Source of the DNA: Zooshikella sp050749885
GTDB lineage: Bacteria > Pseudomonadota > Gammaproteobacteria > Pseudomonadales > Zooshikellaceae
Direction of reading: 5' to 3'
NCBI RefSeq assembly: GCF_050749885.1
Contig: NZ_JBOIUB010000004.1
Span: 124,001 to 188,000 of the forward strand
Length of the DNA stretch: 64,000 nt
Shown here: positions 18,773 to 26,496 of the stretch, piece by piece
Layout: each line of letters opens with the position of its first letter
Numbering within the stretch: position 1 is the first letter of the stretch
Notes under the pieces: model-generated
Database searches by the model: none
What the model saw: only the letters and a program-made list of their open reading frames with translations
What the model was told of the DNA's origin: nothing
Made by a program: the position numbers and the translations under genes

Positions 18773-19235
18773 TGGTATTTATACACACATAAAATGAGAA
18801 TTGATTCTTTAGTTGTTTGTTAATTGTTTCTTTTTATTTGGTGAAGAGGGTTGGCTGCTCTCTTCACTATCCTGCCAAACTATTTTTTCACATCTTAATA
18901 TTCCTATATTTACTCAATGGTTGGTCGTTGAACTTCAAAAAAATATAGAGAATTACATCTATAAAATAAGCGTTTTTGATTTCAGTTCTCAATGATTAAT
19001 TAGGGTACTTCAAACAAATTAAAAGACACTATACCGCTATTGAAATAAATTGCTTATTATTTACCCATACATAACTGGTACTAAATAAAAATGAAACCCA
19101 GTTAACTTTTTTATTTTAATTGCAGCGAAGTATATATCTAGAGAAAAAGGTATATAGCATTTTTTAACTTGCACTTTGCTGTATAAATAAAGGCTTTCAT
19201 ATTTAGATCATAGGAAATTGAAACGGGTATTAAGC
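18773..19235. other. AT-rich spacer
   Basis: About 460 bases downstream of the protease gene. A 60-codon frame at 18813-18995 has no ribosome site and an atypical composition, so I do not call it. No terminator with a clean stem was found. Confidence 0.4.
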
Positions 19236-19544
19236 ATGGATATTAGCGGAATTACATCACAGTCAGTCACCGTCCCCACTGAAATTCTCTCTGTATTGGA
19301 TGAATGGTGTGAGTGTGTTCAACAACAACGTAAGCAGATATTGGTATGTGACGTACCTCAAGCAAAAGTGTTTATGATGCAAGAGACATATGCATTACTT
19401 TCCAGAGTGTTGGTTGACAAGGAAGTAGCTTCTCGTGATGTTGAGTCATTAAAGTATATTGCTCTTGACCAGTGTAAAGGCAACCCTAAGCAAGCAGATG
19501 CCAAAACCCGTCAGGTTATGCATTGGCTAAATAGCCGACACTAA
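19236..19544 (+). CDS. hypothetical protein
   Basis: A 102-residue protein of unknown family. The frame can start at TTG 19218, but its AGGA is too close; ATG 19236 has GGGT about eight bases upstream, so I prefer it with little certainty. It begins with a short beta segment and continues as helices containing three Cys residues and MMQETYALLSRVL. The C-terminal part (KGNPKQADAKTRQVMHWLN) is basic. No neighbour suggests a role. Confidence 0.5.
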   Translation: MDISGITSQSVTVPTEILSVLDEWCECVQQQRKQILVCDVPQAKVFMMQETYALLSRVLVDKEVASRDVESLKYIALDQCKGNPKQADAKTRQVMHWLNSRH

Positions 19545-19864
19545 TCAATAAAAAGGTAATTATCCTTGGCATATACTGTTCTGGATGCTTAGTTTGCAGA
19601 GCAACATAGCTACTGTAGAGCGCGAAATTGTGCTTATAAATATGAGAAGTGGTGTGTTGCCTGCAAAATTGATATGAGTAATCGACCCTATAAATATCTA
19701 TTAATACTCATTTTGATATTGCTTGATTCTCTTTCTCCCTGCCTTTGAGAAGATATTTTCCTGTCAATTTATAATACTGTTACCCTGTTCTGAGCAGAAA
19801 GTATATTTAGATAAGTTGAGTCCTATAAAATTATTATGAAATTTACTGGTGCTGGGTAACAGTT
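19545..19864. other. spacer
   Basis: About 320 AT-rich bases between two small genes on the same strand; nothing specific seen. Confidence 0.35.
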
Positions 19865-20230
19865 ATGTTGTTTTTGGTTTCCGTGGCATTTTTATTTACA
19901 CCATTGCTTTGTTGTTTCACTGTGCTTTGGTTGATTGATCATGCTCTCCTCAAAGATGCTCTGGCGAATAACAGGCAGATTGCTGTTGCTGCTTGTTTGG
20001 TATTACTAATACTGATGTATTTAGGTTCAGGTGTACCGTTAGATTATCCTGCTCAAAGAGCTATCAATATAGGCATACCTGGGTTTGGTTTGATGTTTAT
20101 GGTATTGCCAGGTATGGGTCATTATTTAACACTTAAAGAACAAACTAGCCTACCTGTAGGCTGCTGGTCACTGCTCGGCTTCCTTATGCTGTGTGCACCG
20201 TTTATTGCAGCACTTTTTGCAAATAGCTAA
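19865..20230 (+). CDS. small integral membrane protein
   Basis: A 121-residue, strongly hydrophobic protein with four likely membrane segments (about 2-24, 38-54, 66-84 and 97-117) and few charged residues. No family recognised. Its 3' end faces hypX tail to tail with about 50 bases between. No ribosome site is obvious before ATG 19865, so the start is tentative. Confidence 0.55.
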   Translation: MLFLVSVAFLFTPLLCCFTVLWLIDHALLKDALANNRQIAVAACLVLLILMYLGSGVPLDYPAQRAINIGIPGFGLMFMVLPGMGHYLTLKEQTSLPVGCWSLLGFLMLCAPFIAALFANS

Positions 20231-20279
20231 AAAAGTACGTGTTAGAATTTCCCTGGCATCAAGTCATTAAAAATAAACC

Positions 20280-22055
20280 CTAAACAACGGCTTCTTTTTT
20301 ATTTTCCAGCTCAGTAGATTGGACGGTCATGTTTTGAATCGATTCTTGGTTCCTCTCTTGATGTTGTTGGCGATGAGGTGCTAAGTATAACGGAGTTTGT
20401 TGAGGCTCCTCTTTATAGACAAAGGCACGTCGTGCATTGTGAAATGTTTGGCTATTAAAACACTGCCACATCTGGTTTAGTTCTTCTGCTTCATAAACCG
20501 CAAGCGGTTTAAGGTTTTCATCTGATTGCCTACGATGCTGCTTTTGTAAAAGCTCATGCTGCCAGTACTTTGTTTCTGAAAGCTTCAGGCAAAAGTCGTG
20601 AAGTTGTTGCCAATATAAATCACTGCGTTCTGCAAGAACGGCATCAAATAAACCTAATGCAAACCCACGTTGTGTGCCAACAGGTAAGCATGCTTCGGTT
20701 AAATGATGGGCACATTCTTCTCCAACCCGCTTCGGTAAAACATACGTCCAATACTCTGAGCCAAAAAGCCCCATGGGTTTATAGTAAGGTGTGGTAATGA
20801 TGCCTTGTCTGGCTACAACATAATCACAGGCGAAAGCCATGACGGCGCCACCAGCACCTGCATTACCATTAAGGGCGGCTACGGTTAGTTTATCTGTTGT
20901 ACTGATGATTGCTGCAGTGACTTGATTGATGGCTTTAATATTGTTCCATGCTTCGATGGCCGGATTTTGGGCTGCTTCAATGCTATTAAGGTGGATACCA
21001 TTACTCCAAAAGTCTGTACCGCCTTTTAGAACAAGTACTTGTGTTGGTCGCTGGCATGCTGCTTTATATGCCTTTAATAAACGTAAACATTGTGCTGTTG
21101 AAAAAGCGCCGTTGTGAAAATCAAATGTTAAATAGCCAATATCATCCAGCTCAGAGTAACTAATGTCTTGCCAGGTGTTTGGATTTGGGGCTGGGAGTAT
21201 GGCTTGAGGTATATCTGGTACTGGGGGAAGTTGTTGATCAAGCCATTGCGTTGCAGGTAGTTTATAGAACGATTGATTATCATGTGATACCGGTTTCAAA
21301 TGTGTTATCCATAAAGCGCCATCTCTTGTTGCACGGCAAATAGCACCATGGCGTGTGGCAATAATTTCTCCTGGGGTTTCACCTTTCAACGTGCGCTCGA
21401 CATGGGCGCCATAAAGGTAAAAGAGTTGTCCCTGAATGTCATCTAATACCCCTGGGCAACTATCGGCTGCATATAACTTACGGAGCAAAGTATCAGTATC
21501 ATCAACCAGCCAGTTTAAGTGGCGATGTGGTTGCCGCATGAGAGGGTGCCATTCACCCTGTTTAACGGAGGGTAAATTATACTTTTCTGGTGCGGAACCA
21601 AGTTGTTGATAGCTTACAAGGGCGTTATGAATTAAGTGGCTGGCTGATGTGGTAACTTCACGACGGTAGAGTGAGGCCTTATAGGTTTTTCGTGCTGGAA
21701 AAAATTCATAACCCCAAATAGCACCAGCATCAAACTCTGCATTAGCTTCAATGAGGGTAACGCCCCACCGTGGTTGTTGTTCGACAATTGCCCAGTCTAG
21801 AGAGGAGGGGCCTCGGTCACCAGGAATACCTGGATGTATTATCCAACACAAGTAATTTTGCCAGATGACATCAGGAATTCGTTGTTTTAAAAAAGGACAG
21901 ATGATTAATTCAGGCTTAAAAAGCTTAACAGCATCCAGCATGTGTCGCCTACTTAAGGCAAGTTCTAAACTAACATCATGGCCTGATGTGAGTAGTTCTT
22001 CAAAAATACGTTGGGTAAGTCCATTAAATGCACTGGCAAATAGTAAAATACGCAT
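20280..22055 (-). CDS. hypX: HypX/HoxX-type hydrogenase maturation protein
   Basis: A 591-residue fusion. The N-terminal half is a formyltransferase-like domain with the HPGIPGDRGPSSLDWAI block (about 74-90) that binds formyl-tetrahydrofolate. The C-terminal half is an enoyl-CoA hydratase/isomerase (crotonase) fold with LKGGTDFWSNGIHLN (about 342-356) and NGNAGAGGAVMAFACDYVVA (about 394-413). In oxygen-tolerant [NiFe]-hydrogenase systems HypX makes the active-site CO from formyl-THF through formyl-CoA. There are no hydrogenase structural or hyp genes in this window, so its partner must be elsewhere or its role may differ. Confidence 0.85.
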   Translation of the reverse strand: MRILLFASAFNGLTQRIFEELLTSGHDVSLELALSRRHMLDAVKLFKPELIICPFLKQRIPDVIWQNYLCWIIHPGIPGDRGPSSLDWAIVEQQPRWGVTLIEANAEFDAGAIWGYEFFPARKTYKASLYRREVTTSASHLIHNALVSYQQLGSAPEKYNLPSVKQGEWHPLMRQPHRHLNWLVDDTDTLLRKLYAADSCPGVLDDIQGQLFYLYGAHVERTLKGETPGEIIATRHGAICRATRDGALWITHLKPVSHDNQSFYKLPATQWLDQQLPPVPDIPQAILPAPNPNTWQDISYSELDDIGYLTFDFHNGAFSTAQCLRLLKAYKAACQRPTQVLVLKGGTDFWSNGIHLNSIEAAQNPAIEAWNNIKAINQVTAAIISTTDKLTVAALNGNAGAGGAVMAFACDYVVARQGIITTPYYKPMGLFGSEYWTYVLPKRVGEECAHHLTEACLPVGTQRGFALGLFDAVLAERSDLYWQQLHDFCLKLSETKYWQHELLQKQHRRQSDENLKPLAVYEAEELNQMWQCFNSQTFHNARRAFVYKEEPQQTPLYLAPHRQQHQERNQESIQNMTVQSTELENKKEAVV

Positions 22056-22416
22056 GGTTTATTAATTCCATTTAATCCTTGCTCATCATGTGGAGCTTAT
22101 TTATAGACGGTATAACATAGATAGTAGCGTAGATGGAAATGCAAAATAGTATGTAATAGATATAGCCTGCAGTATGAGTATGTATACTAAAAAAGCAGAA
22201 ATTATAGGTATCGAGTGAAATATAAATATGATGTAGGGCAATGAAAAACTATTTGTAACTAAATTTCATGTTTAAAAGATATTTGACGTACTTTAAAGCG
22301 ACTCCTTTTCTCAAGAAAAGGCAAAGATAAAATACCCCGTTGTAGGTGATTTCAGATTAAAACATAACTTAGCAGGTCCTGTTATTATAGGTTTAATTGT
22401 TAGTTATTGAGGAAAA
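22056..22416. other. spacer upstream of hypX
   Basis: About 360 AT-rich bases between two minus-strand genes. It must contain the hypX promoter; no clear terminator for the upstream gene or other element was seen. Confidence 0.35.
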
Positions 22417-23781
22417 TCATTGCAGGTCAATACTGTCCAGATAGCTGGGTACACAACATGACCAGCCGAGTTGATCTTTGATTTTTAGTCGTAAACTATC
22501 GGCGGCAGTAGGCTCGCCATGCGTAACAAATGTACATTTAGGGGGACTCTTTATCTTTTTGAGCCACGTTAGAATGTCATGATAGTCACCATGAGCCGAA
22601 AAGTTATCCAGGTGGTGTATTTCTGCTTTGATGGGATAGTAATTACCATGAATTTTAATTTGATCTACGCCATTCACCATAGCTTCACCTCGTGTGCCTG
22701 GTGCTTGAAAACCAACAAATACAATACTGTTGCGGTAATTTCCACAAGCTGCTTTTAGATGGTGCAAGACTCGCCCGCCACTCGCCATGCCACTGGCTGA
22801 AATAATAATACACGGAAATTGACGTGTATTAAGATCTATTGATTCAGCCACTGTTTTCACATAATGCGTGTATTGATCAATTCGATTGCAGTCTTTTGCG
22901 GTAAGCTTTAGCTCATGATGAAAACGTTGATAAATTTCTGTTGCAGAAATTGCCATAGGACTATTTAAAAAAACAGGGACTTTATTGATTCGGTTTTTTT
23001 CAATGAGCTCTGCGATGAGATGAAGAATGAGTTGCGCACGGCCAACAGCAAATGCGGGGATAAGTACGATCCCACCGCGGTTAGTTGTCGTGGTGATAAT
23101 TTGTTGTAAAACAGTGAGTGAGTCGTCAAGCGCATGAAGCCGATCACCATAAGTGGATTCTGTAACTAAATAGTCAGTTGAATCAATAGGCTCAGGATCA
23201 TACATCATTAAGTCCTGATACCGACCAATGTCACCTGTAAACGTGAGGGTTGTGTTGGTGGTCATTGATCGTAATTGCACTGCACTTGCCCCTAATATGT
23301 GACCCATAGGACTAAAACTTAATTGTAAGTCACCAGGCAGTGTAAGAGGCGAATGATAAGCGCAAGAACGAAACTGTTTTAAACTATGTTCTGCATCTTT
23401 TTCAGTATAAAGAGGCAGTGCGGGCTTATGTTTGGAAAAACTGTACTTATTGGCAAAACGAGCATCTTCTTCTTGTAGAAAACCTGCATCAGGAAGAAGA
23501 ATTTTACATAATTCATGGGTTCCTTCTGTGCAAAAAATGGGCCCGGTAAAACCGTTTTTAACTAAAGCAGGTAAGTAGCCTGAATGATCAATGTGGGCAT
23601 GTGTCAGAATAACTGCATTTAATTTTGAAACAGGTATTGGCGGGACTATCCAGTTGCGTTCACGTAGATATTTAACCCCTTGGTATAAACCACAGTCGAT
23701 AAGGTAGGTTTGTTGATTATGCTCAAGTAAATATTTACTTCCTGTAACCGTATTCGTAGCACCTAAAAATGTTAATTTCAC
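22417..23781 (-). CDS. MBL-fold metallo-hydrolase with beta-CASP/RNA-specificity domain
   Basis: A 454-residue protein with the metallo-beta-lactamase motif HAHIDHSGY at residues 61-69 (two-zinc site), GHILGAS and FTGDIG further on, and the beta-CASP and RMMBL parts (ISASGMASGGRVLHHLK and the terminal FVTHGEP). This is the bacterial family related to CPSF73 and YsgA-type RNA nucleases, so endo- or exonuclease activity on RNA is likely. It runs divergently from the phosphorylase operon across 301 bases. Bacteria that carry this nucleotide/pentose operon may use it in RNA turnover that feeds the operon; this is inference. Confidence 0.85.
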   Translation of the reverse strand: MKLTFLGATNTVTGSKYLLEHNQQTYLIDCGLYQGVKYLRERNWIVPPIPVSKLNAVILTHAHIDHSGYLPALVKNGFTGPIFCTEGTHELCKILLPDAGFLQEEDARFANKYSFSKHKPALPLYTEKDAEHSLKQFRSCAYHSPLTLPGDLQLSFSPMGHILGASAVQLRSMTTNTTLTFTGDIGRYQDLMMYDPEPIDSTDYLVTESTYGDRLHALDDSLTVLQQIITTTTNRGGIVLIPAFAVGRAQLILHLIAELIEKNRINKVPVFLNSPMAISATEIYQRFHHELKLTAKDCNRIDQYTHYVKTVAESIDLNTRQFPCIIISASGMASGGRVLHHLKAACGNYRNSIVFVGFQAPGTRGEAMVNGVDQIKIHGNYYPIKAEIHHLDNFSAHGDYHDILTWLKKIKSPPKCTFVTHGEPTAADSLRLKIKDQLGWSCCVPSYLDSIDLQ

Positions 23782-24082
23782 AAGGTTGCCTCAAATGCTT
23801 AATGCAGTTTTGTTTATCTTTTGTGAATTGTTTTCAGTCTATACCCTATGTGTTATTTATTTCCAGTGCTTTTAGTATTTACGCTAACTAAACTAGACTT
23901 TATATTTTTATGTACAAAATTTGAGTATATCCTTTACGCGTTATTTAACCCTTCGTTTGGGGAATAGTCACTGGTTAAGCCCTTTTCTTTAAATAAAACA
24001 GTAGAATCCATATAAAACGATGAGAAAGTAGAAACTTGAGTAAGGCCATGGAAAACGGAGTTAGGTTAAGGGGAATGTAATT
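23782..24082. promoter_or_regulatory. divergent regulatory region of MBL gene and phosphorylase operon
   Basis: 301 AT-rich bases with genes leaving in both directions; must contain both promoters. AAGGGGAA lies before ATG 24083 and is the ribosome site. No named operator recognised. Confidence 0.45.
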
Positions 24083-25597
24083 ATGGACAGTACTAATGAT
24101 TTTTTGCATTTACATCGATTAGGAATAGACACCCATCAAGAGCCCGTGGTTTATATGCGGCGTGACTGTCATGTTTGTCGTGCGGAAGGGTTTAATGCAC
24201 AAACACGAATAAAAGTTATGACGGATCATCATACAATCATTGCTACATTGAATATTGTTGATAGTGAGATAATTTCTCATCAGCAGGCAGGATTGTCTGA
24301 AATAGCGTGGCGTTTATTACATGCACAGGAAGGTGAAGTCGCTACGTTTGGACATGCAAAACCTGTTGAGTCAACCGCATTTGTGCGTGGTAAATTGTTT
24401 GGTAAATCGTTAAATGATGAATCTGCTTACAGTATTGTGCAAGATATTCGCGAAGGCCGATATTCTGATATCCAGCTTGCAGCTTATATTACCGCATGCG
24501 CAGGACAAGGATTAAATGTTAATGAAGTCATTTCTATTACTAAAGCAATGGTGGCTACAGGCAAGCGTTTTCAGTGGCATAAACAAGAAATTTTCGATAA
24601 ACATTGTGTAGGTGGTTTACCTGGATATCGTACGACACCTATTGTGGTTGCAATTGCCAGTGCTTGTGGGTTGATTATTCCTAAAACCTCATCGCGAGCC
24701 ATTACTTCGCCAGCGGGTACTGCTGACACAATGGAAGTAATGACGCCTGTGACACTTAGTTTTGAACATATGCGTGAAGTAGTTGAGCAACATGGGGCAT
24801 GTCTGGCCTGGGGTGGGTCAGTGAATTTAAGTCCCACTGATGATGTCGTCATTCGGGTAGAGCGAGCGCTTGATATAGATAGTGAAGGTCAGTTAGTCGC
24901 TTCGGTACTTTCCAAAAAAATAGCCGCTGGTGCTACTCAGGTGTTAATAGATATTCCTATTGGTCCTACTGCCAAGGTAAGAACACAAGAAGCGGCAGCA
25001 CACCTACAGAAATTAATGGTAGCGACTGGGGAGGCTCTGGGAATAAAAGTACATGCGATTACCTCAGATGGCACACAACCCGTTGGACGTGGTATTGGCC
25101 CTGTTTTGGAAGCAAGAGATGTGTTAGCCGTTTTACGCTGTGAACCAGAAGCACCCACCGATCTTGCTGAGCGATCACTGGTATTAGCGGGGGCATTATT
25201 AGAGTTAGCCAATAAAGCTCAGCCAGGAGAAGGATTTAAGCTAGCCCAAAAAACATTATTGTCAGGTAAAGCCTTAGACCAGTTCATGGCTATTTGTGAA
25301 TCTCAGGGTGGTTTTACTGAGCCAGAGTTAGCCTCTCAGCAACATACGATTACTGCTTCTCATCAGGGCATTATTTCTTATATAGATAACCGTTTCATTG
25401 CACGCCTTGCGCGTTTGGCTGGTGCTCCTGAAGTGAAAGCGGCTGGTGTAGAAATGCATGTCCGTTTAGGTGACTCGGTTGAACTCGGACAGCCTTTGTT
25501 TACTCTACACGCGGATGCGCCGGGTGAGTTAGCGTATGCGCTCGATTTTCTGCAACTACATCCAGAAGCAGTACGTATAGAAGAGGAGTATTTATGA
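24083..25597 (+). CDS. archaeal-type AMP/thymidine phosphorylase
   Basis: A 504-residue protein, longer than classical DeoA (about 440) because of an N-terminal domain of about 85 residues, as in archaeal AMP phosphorylase (DeoA-type of the pentose bisphosphate pathway). The core shows VRGKLFGKSLN, KHCVGGLPGYRTTPIVVAIASA and KTSSRAITSPAGTADTMEVM, the phosphate/nucleoside-binding segments of the family. The expected reaction is phosphorolysis of a nucleoside or nucleoside 5'-monophosphate to free base and (deoxy)ribose 1-phosphate or ribose 1,5-bisphosphate. It overlaps the next gene by four bases (ATGA), the first of three tightly coupled genes. Confidence 0.88.
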   Translation: MDSTNDFLHLHRLGIDTHQEPVVYMRRDCHVCRAEGFNAQTRIKVMTDHHTIIATLNIVDSEIISHQQAGLSEIAWRLLHAQEGEVATFGHAKPVESTAFVRGKLFGKSLNDESAYSIVQDIREGRYSDIQLAAYITACAGQGLNVNEVISITKAMVATGKRFQWHKQEIFDKHCVGGLPGYRTTPIVVAIASACGLIIPKTSSRAITSPAGTADTMEVMTPVTLSFEHMREVVEQHGACLAWGGSVNLSPTDDVVIRVERALDIDSEGQLVASVLSKKIAAGATQVLIDIPIGPTAKVRTQEAAAHLQKLMVATGEALGIKVHAITSDGTQPVGRGIGPVLEARDVLAVLRCEPEAPTDLAERSLVLAGALLELANKAQPGEGFKLAQKTLLSGKALDQFMAICESQGGFTEPELASQQHTITASHQGIISYIDNRFIARLARLAGAPEVKAAGVEMHVRLGDSVELGQPLFTLHADAPGELAYALDFLQLHPEAVRIEEEYL

Positions 25598-26496
25598 CAG
25601 CAGCCATTATTTATAACTTCTTGGCACCTGATGCACTTTTTCAGGACTGCTTAGAGCTTTCTGGTTGTAGCCCTGGAGAGTTAGCCTTACATCAGTTTCC
25701 TGATGGGGAAAGCTATGTTCGTGTACTGACCGAGTGTAATGGACAGCACGTTATTGTGTTGGCTGATCTATTTCAACCTGATAGTAAGTTACTGCCGCTT
25801 CTGTTTTTACTCAGTACCCTCAAGGATTTAGGTGCATTAAGCGTGGGTGTTGTGCTGCCTTACTTACCTTATATGCGTCAGGATGACCGTTTTAAACCTG
25901 GTGAAGCCATCACCTCAAAAACATTTGCGCATTTACTGAGCCAGTATGCAGACTGGCTCATTACTGTTGATCCTCACTTACACCGTTATCAGTCATTAAG
26001 TGAAATATATTCCCTCGAGACGAGAATTGTGCATAGTGCTGAGTGTTTAGCGGAATGGATCGATCAGCAAGTGGAAAATCCTTTATTGATTGGTCCCGAT
26101 AGTGAAAGTGAACAGTGGGTTCGCTCAGTAGCCACCACGTTTCAGTTACCTTGGCAGGTGTTAAGTAAAGAGCGTTTTGGGGATCGAGATGTTCAGGTAT
26201 CTGCCCCTCAAGTGGCTGACTATACTGATTATACTCCCGTGTTGATTGATGACATTATTTCTACCGGCCATACGATGTTGTCTGCCATCCAGCAGCTAAG
26301 CGACCAGGGAATGAGAAAAGCCATATGTATGGGCGTTCATGGTGTTTTTGCCCCAGGTGCTGAAGCATTGCTTCAGAGTGATTTGGTTGCACAAATAGTC
26401 ACTTGTAATACGATTATCCATGAATCAAATCACATAGATATTTATCCACTGCTAGTCAATGCAATTGCCCTACAGTTGAGCAAGGATAATGACTGA
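25594..26496 (+). CDS. ribose-phosphate pyrophosphokinase-like protein
   Basis: A 300-residue PRPP-synthetase-like protein with VVLPYLPYMRQDDRF (about 87-101), TVDPHLHRY (about 127-135) and the PRPP-binding loop VLIDDIISTGHTM (about 212-224). The catalytic loop reads KERFGDRDVQV, different from the usual KRR-type loop of biosynthetic Prs, which suggests altered chemistry. Overlaps the genes on both sides by 4 and 8 bases. Because a housekeeping prs is normally elsewhere, this copy probably serves the pathway of this operon, either forming PRPP or working in reverse on ribose 1,5-bisphosphate; both are inference. Confidence 0.85.
   Translation: MTAAIIYNFLAPDALFQDCLELSGCSPGELALHQFPDGESYVRVLTECNGQHVIVLADLFQPDSKLLPLLFLLSTLKDLGALSVGVVLPYLPYMRQDDRFKPGEAITSKTFAHLLSQYADWLITVDPHLHRYQSLSEIYSLETRIVHSAECLAEWIDQQVENPLLIGPDSESEQWVRSVATTFQLPWQVLSKERFGDRDVQVSAPQVADYTDYTPVLIDDIISTGHTMLSAIQQLSDQGMRKAICMGVHGVFAPGAEALLQSDLVAQIVTCNTIIHESNHIDIYPLLVNAIALQLSKDND

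Noticed and set aside
18813..18995. 60-codon plus-strand frame after the tricorn gene
   Set aside because: No ribosome site, unusual composition (many Phe and Ser) and no recognisable domain.
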